Shown here: positions 1-7,407 of the stretch, one piece after another
How the letters are laid out: every line of letters begins with the position of its first letter
Numbering within the stretch: the stretch's first letter is position 1
Assembly: GCA_050692195.1 (NCBI GenBank)
Contig: JBOGVA010000018.1
Span: 20,510 to 84,509 of the forward strand
Direction: 5' to 3'
DNA: 64,000 nt
Origin: JBOGVA01 sp050692195
GTDB lineage: Bacteria; Actinomycetota; UBA4738
Notes under the pieces: model-generated
The model's database searches: none
Told to the model about the DNA's origin: nothing
Seen by the model: only the letters and a program-made list of their open reading frames with translations
Translations under genes and position numbers: made by a program

Positions 1-40
1 CCAGTCCGGCCAGCACCACCAGGATCGCGAACCGCTTCAT
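1..40 (-). CDS. Partial lipoprotein gene start (AMIN-like paralogue)
   Basis: Only the first 13 codons lie in the window, reading MKRFAILVVLAGL. They match base for base the start of the AMIN-like lipoprotein at 5427-6086, and the upstream DNA matches too. The gene is therefore the beginning of a paralogue whose body lies outside the window. The Shine-Dalgarno stretch GAAGGAGG sits just before the ATG. The predicted product is a signal-peptide-bearing lipoprotein, inferred only from the paralogue. Confidence 0.7.
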   Translation of the reverse strand, partial: MKRFAILVVLAGL

Positions 41-119
41 GAGGACCTCCTTCCTCTATGGACGAGGACAGGATCGGTCCCGGGCGTCACGACGCCTTCA
101 CGCGCGGGTAACGATTCGC
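1..119. repeat. Duplicated upstream block, copy 1
   Basis: This stretch repeats at 6047-6165. The first ~100 bases differ at about three positions; after that identity falls, though GGTAACG is still shared. The block carries the first codons, the ribosome binding site and the inverted repeat GGCGTCACGACGCC (83-96) in the leader. It looks like the retained 5' end of a duplicated gene; the left part of this copy is cut by the window edge. Confidence 0.9.
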
Positions 120-139
120 CCACAGGGCGGGCTGGCCGG

Positions 140-2134
140 TTACAGGCGGATGGCCGGCTTCGAGAGGAACTGCCAGACGCGAGTCCAGATCCTGGCCATG
201 AAGGGCTTGGTGAAGCGGACTTCCAGGTCGCGGACCCTGCCGAGCTCGCCCCGCCACACGGCTCTGTTTCCTTCGACTCGCATTCCTGGGGCGGCCCACA
301 CGATGTCCATGCCCTCCGGGGTCCTGACCACCACGGTGGCGGTGGCGGGCGAGATCAGTGGTTGGCCCTGGAGTCGAAGCCGGTAGGTGCCGCCGGTTCG
401 GTCCCCCGTCCAAGCGCCTTGCACGCCGGTGCGCAGGTCGATCTGCCGCTGCGCTTCGGGCATCACGTTGATGAAGTTGGCGAAGAGCCACAGCCCCTTC
501 TCTCGGTACGCCCCCAGGACGAGCTGGCGCCCGTCCTCCGTGGCCGAGATGAGCCGGCAGCGGGATGTGCAGTAGAACGACGTCCACGAACGGCTCTCTC
601 CCGGCGCCAGGCGCAGGTTGCTGTCCAGGGCAGCCTTCGACGGGCCCAACAGGTAGTTGGGCTCCTGGCCGGCTGGAGCGTCGTTGACGAGCCGCACGGT
701 GGCATGGGCGGTCGCGGTCCCATCCGGGCCGAGGGAAACCTCGTAGCGCACGTCCTCCCGGAAGAAGAAGTCCACCTTGTTGGCGGCGGCGTTGCTGAGG
801 ACCACCCCGAAGAAGTCGCTGCCGGTCGAGCCGAACTCGCCGGCCACGCCCGCCGAGCGAAAGGCAGTCTGGAGATCAGGATCCGCGGCGTGGACGATGA
901 GGTGCCCCTGCGCAGCCATCTCGATGAGCAGCCGAAGGGCTCCCTCGGGGTCCGACTGGGTGAGGAACCTCTCCCAGATGGCGTCCGCGATCAGCGCGGG
1001 TGCTCTGCTGAACGGATTGGAGATTCCGCTCTGGAGGTATCCCGCCGCCGCCACGTACTGGATCACGTTTCCCGCGTCCACGGTGAACCGGAGCGGCCCG
1101 ATCCTGACGGGCCCGGTGGCACGGAGCATCTCTTCCAGGCCCCGGAGGTCAAAGAAGATCGTCCCGTCAAGGCGCTGCCCCTCCACCCGTTCGTACAGAG
1201 ACTCGATGAGGCTCGCCGCGGTGGGGGCGTCCGGGGTCATGTTGATGTTCAGCCAGAAACCGCCTCCCCCGAACGTGTTGTAGAGGTCTGCGAACTCTCG
1301 GGAAGGCACCGGGACGCTGGAGGCGGGAAGGTTTCGAAGCGTCTGCGTGTCCCGGAACGGGCCGAGCGAGATCTGGCCGTCGTCGATCGTGAGGATGGAG
1401 TAGTTGCCGATCAGGCCGCCGGTGCCTCGAAGCTCGGACGAGTTCTGGATCGCCACGAAGTACCGTTTCGGCTCCTCGATCCCGGCGAAGCTGGGCAGCG
1501 AGCGGAGCAGGGCGTCGGCCGATCTCGCCAGCGGAACGGCCTTTTCGAGCTTCTCCCGGACCAGGTCTCTCGCCTCCGCGACCGGGCCGAGGACCCAGGA
1601 ATCCGGCAGGCGATCGGCCGCTCGCTTCGCGGCGTCGACGGCAAGCCTGACGCGGTGCATGGCCGGCTGGAGGGCCCCCAGGGTGTCGACGGGGATCCTT
1701 CCCTCCTGGAGTCCGAGGGAGGCAAGGCCGTCGGGGAGGGCCGCCAGCTCCGCGGTCGCTTCCTCGCCCGCTGCGGAAACGAGCCGGCCGATCTCGGCCA
1801 GCGAGAGGAGAGCGTCGGGGGTGCGTCCGGCGAAGGGAAGGAGTCCCTCCAGGCGAAGCAGGATGGTGCCCCGATGGTCGACGGCCCGCTCGAAGGACGT
1901 ACGGGAGTCGGAGAAGCCCGCCGCGGCCGCCTTCAGGTTTCCCTCCAGCAGCAGGACCTGGGCTCGCTCGAGCCCGGCTTTCCCTTCCTCGAAGTGCCGA
2001 CGGATGGCAAACGCCGGGATCAGGGAGAGAGCCCCCAGCCCCAGCAATCCCACCAGCCCGGCGACCAGGACGAAACGGATCCATCTCCGCGGGCGCGACG
2101 GGCGGCGCGGCCCCTCGAAGGCCTGACCTGCCAT
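140..2134 (-). CDS. DUF4012 domain-containing membrane-anchored protein
   Basis: The protein of about 664 residues matches the DUF4012 family of actinobacterial surface-associated proteins of unknown biochemistry, often found near exopolysaccharide or envelope genes. A basic N-terminus is followed by one membrane segment (WIRFVLVAGLVGLLGLG), then a long extracytoplasmic region with family hallmarks such as YFVAIQNSSELRGTGGLIGNY in the middle. The reading frame runs open to 2764, but that extension overlaps the sortase gene in another frame. The ATG at 2134, 50 bases after the sortase stop and preceded by GGGAGG, is the better start. It is probably co-transcribed with the sortase. Function unknown. 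Confidence 0.85.
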   Translation of the reverse strand: MAGQAFEGPRRPSRPRRWIRFVLVAGLVGLLGLGALSLIPAFAIRRHFEEGKAGLERAQVLLLEGNLKAAAAGFSDSRTSFERAVDHRGTILLRLEGLLPFAGRTPDALLSLAEIGRLVSAAGEEATAELAALPDGLASLGLQEGRIPVDTLGALQPAMHRVRLAVDAAKRAADRLPDSWVLGPVAEARDLVREKLEKAVPLARSADALLRSLPSFAGIEEPKRYFVAIQNSSELRGTGGLIGNYSILTIDDGQISLGPFRDTQTLRNLPASSVPVPSREFADLYNTFGGGGFWLNINMTPDAPTAASLIESLYERVEGQRLDGTIFFDLRGLEEMLRATGPVRIGPLRFTVDAGNVIQYVAAAGYLQSGISNPFSRAPALIADAIWERFLTQSDPEGALRLLIEMAAQGHLIVHAADPDLQTAFRSAGVAGEFGSTGSDFFGVVLSNAAANKVDFFFREDVRYEVSLGPDGTATAHATVRLVNDAPAGQEPNYLLGPSKAALDSNLRLAPGESRSWTSFYCTSRCRLISATEDGRQLVLGAYREKGLWLFANFINVMPEAQRQIDLRTGVQGAWTGDRTGGTYRLRLQGQPLISPATATVVVRTPEGMDIVWAAPGMRVEGNRAVWRGELGRVRDLEVRFTKPFMARIWTRVWQFLSKPAIRL

Positions 2135-2184
2135 CGCCTCCCGGACCGGCCGGTCGCCGTTCCGCGCGCGGAGCCGAGCTCCTT

Positions 2185-2886
2185 TCACCCTTCTGCGGCT
2201 AGCGCGGCGAAGACGATCAACCGACGAGAGGCGGTGAAGCGAGGAGTGCAGGTGGTGAGAACGAGCGTCGGCCTGTCCGTCTGTTCGAGGACCCAGCCGT
2301 CGGTGGGCAGCACCACCCTCAAGCGAGTGACGCGGTAGTCGAACCGTCCGAACTCCGTGACCACCCGGATGAGGTCTCCCTTCCGAAGCTCGTCGAGGGA
2401 CCAGAAAGGCTGCCCGTAGGTCGTGCGATGGCCTGCGATGGCCACCCTGCCGCTCTCCTCCCAGGGGTACGCCGTGTCGGGGTAGTGGCCGGGCCCCTTC
2501 TTCAGGTTCTCGGTGTCGGACCCCTCCACCACGACCATGTCCAGGCCGATCCTCGGGATCCGAAGGATGGCCATGGGCTCCCCGAGGCTGAACGACACGG
2601 ATACCGGGGCGGCCGGGTCTTCGGGGACGACGGACGGACGGGGGGTCTCGATCCTTTCGAGGATCTGCGCCTTGAGCTCTGTCTGGGCCCGGGAGGTGGT
2701 GATCCCGGTTCCCCACAGCAGCCAGGCCATGTATCCGCCGATACCGAGGGCAGCGACCAGGCAAAGCGTGCCCGCGATGCGAAGGATGAAGCCCGTGCGC
2801 TTTCGCTTGGCGAGGATCCGGGGGCTTACTTCCCCCAGCAGGATCTCGTTGCCAGTTCCTTGGGCAGTCTGGCTACTGGACGGCAC
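2185..2886 (-). CDS. Class E-type sortase
   Basis: A 233-residue membrane-anchored cysteine transpeptidase. After a basic N-terminus and one membrane segment (residues ~36-57) comes the sortase barrel with all three catalytic elements: His in AIAGHRTTYGQPF, Cys in LVLTTCTP and Arg in TASRRLIVFAAL. TTCTP and the long N-terminal region fit actinobacterial class E sortases, which join proteins carrying LAXTG-like signals to the cell wall. The GTG start at 2886 is the only start codon upstream of the membrane segment, and it has GGAAGG before it. It overlaps by 14 bases the end of the preceding small gene, whose product carries a matching sorting signal. Confidence 0.92.
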   Translation of the reverse strand: MPSSSQTAQGTGNEILLGEVSPRILAKRKRTGFILRIAGTLCLVAALGIGGYMAWLLWGTGITTSRAQTELKAQILERIETPRPSVVPEDPAAPVSVSFSLGEPMAILRIPRIGLDMVVVEGSDTENLKKGPGHYPDTAYPWEESGRVAIAGHRTTYGQPFWSLDELRKGDLIRVVTEFGRFDYRVTRLRVVLPTDGWVLEQTDRPTLVLTTCTPRFTASRRLIVFAALAAEG

Positions 2887-3112
2887 CGGCCTTCCGGCGT
2901 CGACCGGCCACCAGCAGCAGCGCGCCCATGATCACCAGGGAGATCAGGATGATGACGCCGAGCGAGATGCTCGCTCCCGTGAACGCCACGTCCGGCCCAC
3001 CGGGTGGGCTGGCCGGCGGCGTCGGCGAAGGTGGGTATTGGGCCAGGGCCTGAGTCGCGAGGAGCGAGAGCCAACCCAGGCTGAGACCGAGAACGACTCC
3101 CAACCGCTTCAC
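2873..3112 (-). CDS. Small proline-rich sortase substrate
   Basis: A 79-residue protein that reads as a minimal cell-wall anchor protein. It has a signal peptide ending ATQALAQ (residues 1-25), a proline-rich stretch (YPPSPTPPASPP), the sorting motif VAFTG (residues 42-46), a hydrophobic segment (~49-69) and the basic tail GRRRK. VAFTG resembles the LAXTG motif read by class E sortases. Cleavage after ALA and between T45 and G46 would leave an anchored peptide of only about 21 residues. The start is GTG at 3112, with AGGGG 7 bases upstream; the frame is open further upstream but lacks a signal peptide there. The sortase gene follows and overlaps it. Cleavage sites are inferred from motifs. 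Confidence 0.82.
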   Translation of the reverse strand: MKRLGVVLGLSLGWLSLLATQALAQYPPSPTPPASPPGGPDVAFTGASISLGVIILISLVIMGALLLVAGRRRKAGAVQ

Positions 3113-3260
3113 GACACGTCCCCTTTCCTCCAGTTCCCCCATTATTACCCTTTGTAGGCTAGTCCATACATGCTCGGAGCACCATAGGCATTTGGCCCTA
3201 GACCGGACGTTCATCGGCTGATCTCGGCCTCCCGCCCTAACCTTTGGGCGCCAAGGGATC

Positions 3261-3902
3261 TCAGGCCTGGGGGACTCTCCACTCGAGATCCACCACCCGG
3301 AACGACAGCGTCGCCGTCCTCTCGGCCACCCGGACCCCGGTGTATTCCAATCCGGGAAGGAACTTCGGCAGATCGATCGCCAGGGCCAGCGGCAGACCTT
3401 CCTCCGCCGGCTCGAGGACCAGCCTCCCTTCGGAGATGACGGGTCTCGTCTCGAACTCAGCCTGCGACGAGTCCAGCCTGATGAGGATCCGGTCGACGGC
3501 GAATCGAACCGACAGGGGTGTAGTCGCACGCAGAGCTCGATCCACGGCCGAGGCCGTGATCGTCGCGGAGCCGCCACCCTGCTCGGCCCGGATCGTGGAT
3601 GGCCGGCCTCCAACGAGACGGCTGGGCGAGAAGCGAACCCCCCGCAGCCTCATGTCGATCGCGGCCAGGGGAACGCCGTCGAATTCCGCCTCCGTGGTGC
3701 TCACCGACATCGACGGGAACCGTCCCGAGGCCATCCGAGCGACGAAGGGGAACCCTCCCAACGAGACGTCGGGACGTTCGGCGAGATCGAGCGACCGCTG
3801 AAGCTGCCGGCTCACGAGGGACTGTGTCAGCAGGCGCACACCGACGTCGGCGCCCGCAAGCACGAGAGCGAGGATCGCCAGGACGGCAAGGGCGCGCCGC
3901 AC
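3261..3902 (-). CDS. DUF2993 (LmeA-like) phospholipid-binding domain protein
   Basis: A 213-residue secreted or membrane-tethered protein. The N-terminal hydrophobic segment (RRALAVLAILALVLAGADV) is followed by a DUF2993 domain with the usual VSRQLQRSLDL and GGFPFVARMASGRFPSM elements. In mycobacteria the family member LmeA binds phospholipids and helps in lipoglycan elongation; whether this protein shares that role is not shown by the sequence. It lies upstream of the sortase pair, on the same strand, after a 148-base gap that could hold a separate promoter. Confidence 0.85.
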   Translation of the reverse strand: MRRALAVLAILALVLAGADVGVRLLTQSLVSRQLQRSLDLAERPDVSLGGFPFVARMASGRFPSMSVSTTEAEFDGVPLAAIDMRLRGVRFSPSRLVGGRPSTIRAEQGGGSATITASAVDRALRATTPLSVRFAVDRILIRLDSSQAEFETRPVISEGRLVLEPAEEGLPLALAIDLPKFLPGLEYTGVRVAERTATLSFRVVDLEWRVPQA

Positions 3903-3943
3903 TTCCCTAGCCTAATGGGACCGGGCTGTCGCCCGGCGCGGGG

Positions 3944-4453
3944 TCAGCGCGTCTTCTCCGGCGTCTTCGAGGCTTCGCGCGCCGGAGCCTTGTTGGGCGC
4001 GGGAGTTCCCGGCAGGTGCAGCAGGTTCTCGACCCCCCGCACTCCCGGGATATTCGCGGCCATGCTTGCGACCGCTTCAGCTTGCTCAGGCGGGAGCGCC
4101 CCCCGGAGCACCACGACGCCCTCCTCCACGTTCACGACGATCTGGCCCTTCGGGATGTCCGGGTTCCTGAAGATCTCGCTCTCCACCTTGTGGGCCAGAG
4201 TCGTATCGTCCAGCTCCTTGGTCTCCTTGCCCGAATGCGCAGCCCTCTGCCTCAGCCCATAGGCCTCCGACCCCATCCGGCGACCCAGCCTTCCGAGTCG
4301 CCTTCCGACACGGCGGGTCAGTCCCATGAACTGGTCCCGAGTGCGAGCTCGACGAGCCCGCCCCCTGTCCGGATCGAAGAGGTACGCCAGCGCGGCGCCG
4401 AGCGCGCCGGCGAACACGATGGATCGCTTCTTCGTTCTGGTGGGTCTGGCCAT
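3944..4453 (-). CDS. BON domain-containing protein
   Basis: A 169-residue protein with an actinobacterial N-terminus (SIVFAGALGAALAYLFDPDRGRARR), a basic linker and a BON domain (residues ~85-150) with TTLAHKVESEIFRNPDIP, VVLRGALP and IPGVRGVENLLHLPG. BON domains are thought to bind phospholipid at the cell surface. The ATG at 4453 is chosen because AGGAGG lies 6 bases before it; the frame extends to 4594 without a good site. The C-terminus is a low-complexity Pro/Lys/Ala tail. It may be transcribed with the DUF2993 gene 41 bases downstream. Confidence 0.85.
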   Translation of the reverse strand: MARPTRTKKRSIVFAGALGAALAYLFDPDRGRARRARTRDQFMGLTRRVGRRLGRLGRRMGSEAYGLRQRAAHSGKETKELDDTTLAHKVESEIFRNPDIPKGQIVVNVEEGVVVLRGALPPEQAEAVASMAANIPGVRGVENLLHLPGTPAPNKAPAREASKTPEKTR

Positions 4454-4644
4454 GATGACCTCCTGATGCCTGTGACGCTTGGCGAATGTGAGTCCTTTGC
4501 CTCGTACCCGCCCGGACGAAGGGGCAAACGGCCCGAACCGTCGGTTGACGGCACGTGAGCAGGGAATGGATGAGGCCAATCCTGACCTGTACATTCAGCA
4601 AGGGCCGATCGCGGCCTGGCGCCCATGATCAGGGAGGCAGATCG

Positions 4645-5184
4645 TTGAGCGAGCTATCCCATCTGAGGCGACAGAAGGACGAGGTCTTCGCCTCCAGCGC
4701 CCATTCACCGCTCACCGTGGAGCAGAAGATCGGCTTCCGGGGCCTCGACTACTTCCCCGAGAACCCCGGCTTGGTGATCGAGGTCGATCTGGACACGAGC
4801 GTGGACCCCGAGCAGGTGCTGCTCCCGACCTCGACCGGCGCGCTGCGCGCTTACCGCCGGGCGGGCCTGGTGCGGTTCGAGTTGGAGGGACACCCGGTTG
4901 AGCTGACCCTCTTCGCCGAGGAGTTGCAGGGCGATCTCTTCCTCCCGTTCCGGGACGCCACGTCGGGCGAGGAGTCCTACCCGGGCGGCCGGTACCTCGA
5001 GGTGGGAGCGCCCCGGGGCGGCCGCGTCGTGATCGACTTCAACCACGCCTACAACCCGTACTGCGCATACGCCGAGGGGTGGAGCTGTCCACTGCCCCCG
5101 CCGGAGAACTGGGTGGACGTGCCGATCAGGGCGGGTGAGAAGAAGTTCGCCGGCGCGGTGCTCCGGCCCGCGGCGGAGGAGTGA
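4645..5184 (+). CDS. DUF1684 domain-containing protein
   Basis: A 179-residue cytoplasmic protein of the DUF1684 family. Features include an N-terminal SELSHLRRQKDEVFASSAHSPL-type opening, a middle beta-rich region (LTLFAEELQGDLFLPFRDATSGEESYPGGRYLE) and the conserved DFNHAYNPYCAYAEGWSCPLPP near the end. Its biochemical role is unknown. The start is taken as TTG at 4645 because AGGGAGG lies about 8 bases upstream and the family begins with this short helical region; the frame is open to 4555. Transcribed away from the BON gene. Confidence 0.85.
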   Translation: MSELSHLRRQKDEVFASSAHSPLTVEQKIGFRGLDYFPENPGLVIEVDLDTSVDPEQVLLPTSTGALRAYRRAGLVRFELEGHPVELTLFAEELQGDLFLPFRDATSGEESYPGGRYLEVGAPRGGRVVIDFNHAYNPYCAYAEGWSCPLPPPENWVDVPIRAGEKKFAGAVLRPAAEE

Positions 5185-5218
5185 TGGGGATCGAGCCGCG
5201 TTTCGTAGAATCGCCTTC

Positions 5219-5305
5219 GGAGGGATGCCCGAGCGGACGAAGGGGCACGCCTGGAGAGCGTGTAGGCGGGTAACCGTCTCCGGGGTTCAAATCCCCGTCC
5301 CTCCG
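5219..5305 (+). tRNA. tRNA-Ser(GGA)
   Basis: An 87-base class II tRNA. The acceptor stem GGAGGGA (5219-5225) pairs with TCCCTCC (5298-5304), followed by the serine discriminator G. The anticodon stem CACGC/GCGTG closes the loop CTGGAGA with anticodon GGA at 5253-5255, reading UCC/UCU codons. The long variable arm and the T arm GGGGTTCAAATCCCC complete the cloverleaf. CCA is not encoded. Confidence 0.97.
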
Positions 5306-5372
5306 CTCCGACCATGGAACGCTCCGCCCCTTCAGCAATGCGCGAGGACGCGGCGGGGACGCGGCAAGGCAA

Positions 5373-5407
5373 CAAAAGGGGGAGGCCCCGGAACTGGGGC
5401 CTCCTCC
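5373..5407 (-). terminator. Intrinsic terminator after the AMIN-like lipoprotein gene
   Basis: Perfect stem GGAGGCCCC (5381-5389) / GGGGCCTCC (5396-5404) with a 6-base loop. On the minus strand it is followed by CCTTTTGTT, giving a short U tract. It lies about 20 bases past the stop of the minus-strand gene at 5427. It may also limit read-through from tRNA-Ser in the other direction. Confidence 0.75.
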
Positions 5408-5426
5408 TCGCTGCTCCGTGGATGAC

Positions 5427-6086
5427 TCAGTGGGAGAAGTCGATGGCCACCCGGAGCGGGTCCTGCAGTACGAGCACCGTCCAGCACGAGCCTTGCTTCA
5501 GCCCGAAGGCCCACGACAGGATGGCCTCGTAGTCGCCCGTCTGCTCGGCCTCCTTGAGCGCCTCGAAGCCGGGGCGGAACTCCTTCGGCCCGTCGTAGGT
5601 GATCTCGGCGTCCTCACCCGTGAAGTCCCAACCGCTCGCACCGCGGAACGCGATGCCGGCGAAGGACTCGCCGTCCACCTCGACCGGGTCGCCGGACCCA
5701 TCCTGCCTGATGGGTGGAGTGACGGCCACGATCTCGTACCGTGGCAGTCCGAAGTACCGCCCGTCGCTGGGCGGGGCGAACTCGAACGTCACACGGTCAT
5801 ATCCCTCGTGGGTGCCCACCCGGACGTCGACGAGCTGGGCCACGTGGTTCTCGCTTCCGCCCCTCACCGCTTCGCACGGCTCCGAGCTGACGTCCTTCCC
5901 GCCTGCCTTCGAGCGTGCGTTCGCCGGCGAGGGCGACGCCGACGTGGTCTGATCGGCCTGCGAGCTCGGGCTGTCGACCGCGGCGGTCGAACCGTTGGAC
6001 CGCCGGTCGATCGTGTTGGCCGCCCCGGTCCCGCAGGCGCTCAGCCCCAGTCCGGCCAGCACCACCAGGATCGCGAACCGCTTCAT
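5427..6086 (-). CDS. AMIN-like domain lipoprotein
   Basis: A 219-residue secreted lipoprotein. Its signal peptide ends in the lipobox LSAC (Cys18), followed by a low-complexity Ser/Ala/Asp linker. The C-terminal ~140 residues match the actinobacterial AMIN-like domain: YDRVTFEF, GLPRYEIVAV, a GASGWDF-type turn and the closing LRVAIDFSH. AMIN-type domains localise proteins to the envelope; the ligand here is unknown. AAGGAGG precedes the ATG. A second gene with the same start and leader begins at the window edge (1-40), so this is one of two close paralogues. An intrinsic terminator follows. Confidence 0.85.
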   Translation of the reverse strand: MKRFAILVVLAGLGLSACGTGAANTIDRRSNGSTAAVDSPSSQADQTTSASPSPANARSKAGGKDVSSEPCEAVRGGSENHVAQLVDVRVGTHEGYDRVTFEFAPPSDGRYFGLPRYEIVAVTPPIRQDGSGDPVEVDGESFAGIAFRGASGWDFTGEDAEITYDGPKEFRPGFEALKEAEQTGDYEAILSWAFGLKQGSCWTVLVLQDPLRVAIDFSH

Positions 6087-6165
6087 GAGGACCTCCTTCC
6101 TCGATGGACGAGTACAGGATCGGTCCTGGGCGTCACGACGCCTTCACTCCGAGGTAACGGTCCGT
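6047..6165. repeat. Duplicated upstream block, copy 2
   Basis: Second copy of the block at 1-119. It spans the first codons of the lipoprotein gene, its ribosome binding site, and a leader with the inverted repeat GGCGTCACGACGCC (6129-6142; arms of 6 with a 2-base centre). The inverted repeat is unchanged between copies while sequence beyond it diverges. It could be a protein-binding site or a short hairpin. Confidence 0.9.
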
Positions 6166-6184
6166 CAACAGCGCGCGGCTGGTT

Positions 6185-7204
6185 CTATCTCCGGTCGATG
6201 AGGTCCCAGGTCTCGCCGAAGATCAGGCCCTTCACGTGGTCGGACGCCAGGAAGCTATGGGGGAACCCGAGGCGGATGGCGCTTGCCCGGTCCAGCCTGT
6301 CCAGCTGCTCGGCGGTCAGCTCGAGCTCCAGGCTCCCCAGGTTCTCCTTGAGCTGTCCCTCCGTCCTCGCGCCGATGATCGGGATGAGGACCCCACGCTG
6401 TTGCCGGCGGACCCACGCGATGGCTAGCTGGGAAGGTGAGGAGCCGGCCTCGTTCGCCACGGAGGCCACCTCACGAGCGAGGGCCAGCTCCCTGTCGTCC
6501 TGGGGCTCGTCTCCGTAGCGTCGTGGCTCCTCGGTCCGGGTGTCGTATTTGCCCGAGAGGACCCCTCCGCTGAGGACGCCCCAGGCCGTGACGGCCAGGT
6601 CGAACGCCTGAGCCATCGGGAGGAGGTCGCGCTCGGGGTCACGGTCGGCGACGCTGTACGGCAACTGGATGGCCACGGGCCGGGCCCAACCCCTGAGGTC
6701 GGCCATCGTGGTGGCCTGGGCGACGACCCAGGCTGGAGTGTCCGAGATCCCGACGTACAGCACCTTCCCGGCCCGTACCAGCTCGTCGAACCCCCGCATG
6801 ACCTCCTCCACCGGTGTCATGCCGTCCCACATGTGAAGCCAGAGCAGGTCGACGTAGTCGGTGCGCAGCCGGCGGAGGCTCCGCTCGAGGGACTGCACCA
6901 TGTTCTTTCGGTGATTGCCTCCGGCGTTTGGGTCGTCCTTCCGTGAGGTCAGGGTGTATTTGGTGGCCACGACGAAGTGCTCCCGGTCGGGGGCGACGAA
7001 CTCGCCGACGTACTCCTCGCTGGTTCCCTCCGTGTAGTTGCTCGCGGTGTCGATGAAGTTTCCCCCGGCCTCGGCGAAGCGGTCGAAGATCCTGCTGCTC
7101 TCCTCCTTCGAGGCCCCCCACCCCCAGTCCTCACCGAAGGTCATCGTTCCGAGCGCCAGCTCGGAGACCCGAAGGCCGCTGTGCCCGAGCAGCTTGTATC
7201 TCAT
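6185..7204 (-). CDS. Aldo/keto reductase
   Basis: A 339-residue NADPH-dependent oxidoreductase of the aldo/keto reductase superfamily, with the usual TIM barrel. Signature parts include LGTMTFG near the N-terminus, the catalytic Asp and Tyr in FIDTASNYTEGTSEEYVG, Lys in VVATKYTL, His in VDLLWLHMWD, and the C-terminal coenzyme-binding stretch around PIIGARTEGQLKENL. Its substrate cannot be told from sequence. The ATG at 7204 has GAGAGGAG upstream and matches the family start. It is the last gene of a minus-strand run that begins with the ArsR-type regulator. Confidence 0.92.
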   Translation of the reverse strand: MRYKLLGHSGLRVSELALGTMTFGEDWGWGASKEESSRIFDRFAEAGGNFIDTASNYTEGTSEEYVGEFVAPDREHFVVATKYTLTSRKDDPNAGGNHRKNMVQSLERSLRRLRTDYVDLLWLHMWDGMTPVEEVMRGFDELVRAGKVLYVGISDTPAWVVAQATTMADLRGWARPVAIQLPYSVADRDPERDLLPMAQAFDLAVTAWGVLSGGVLSGKYDTRTEEPRRYGDEPQDDRELALAREVASVANEAGSSPSQLAIAWVRRQQRGVLIPIIGARTEGQLKENLGSLELELTAEQLDRLDRASAIRLGFPHSFLASDHVKGLIFGETWDLIDRR

Positions 7205-7217
7205 CGCGTCGCTCCTC

Positions 7218-7373
7218 TCAGGAGGCCTTGCAGTCTCGTTCCCGCGAGTCTGCAAGCTCCTTGCCTCGTCGGGCCCGCCACCCTTCCTCCGAGCGCCGGG
7301 CTCGCTCCGCTCGCCTGAGGCGGTCCTCCATGCGCGAGCGGATGAATTCGTAGTCGATTCCCATCATGTGCAT
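7218..7373 (-). CDS. Small charged protein, 51 residues
   Basis: A short frame starting MHMMGIDYEFIRSRMEDRLR and continuing with an Arg/Glu-rich amphipathic stretch, ending RERDCKAS before a TGA. GAAAGGAG lies 7 bases before the ATG. The gene fits tightly between the regulator stop (7408) and the reductase start (7204). Composition suggests a soluble helical protein, with no signal peptide or membrane segment. No family was recognised. It is supported by its ribosome site and its place in an operon-like run rather than by homology. Confidence 0.6.
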   Translation of the reverse strand: MHMMGIDYEFIRSRMEDRLRRAERARRSEEGWRARRGKELADSRERDCKAS

Positions 7374-7407
7374 GCTGACTCCTTTCACCGTTCGAGGGCG
7401 GGGCGGT

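Noticed and set aside
362..2338. Long open frame of 658 codons on the plus strand opposite DUF4012
   Set aside because: It is antisense to a gene with clear family motifs, with Arg/Gly/Pro-rich composition typical of GC-rich shadow frames.
5049..5375. Minus-strand frame over tRNA-Ser with GRGFEPRRRLP-like text
   Set aside because: This peptide text is the usual antisense translation of a tRNA T arm and not a gene.
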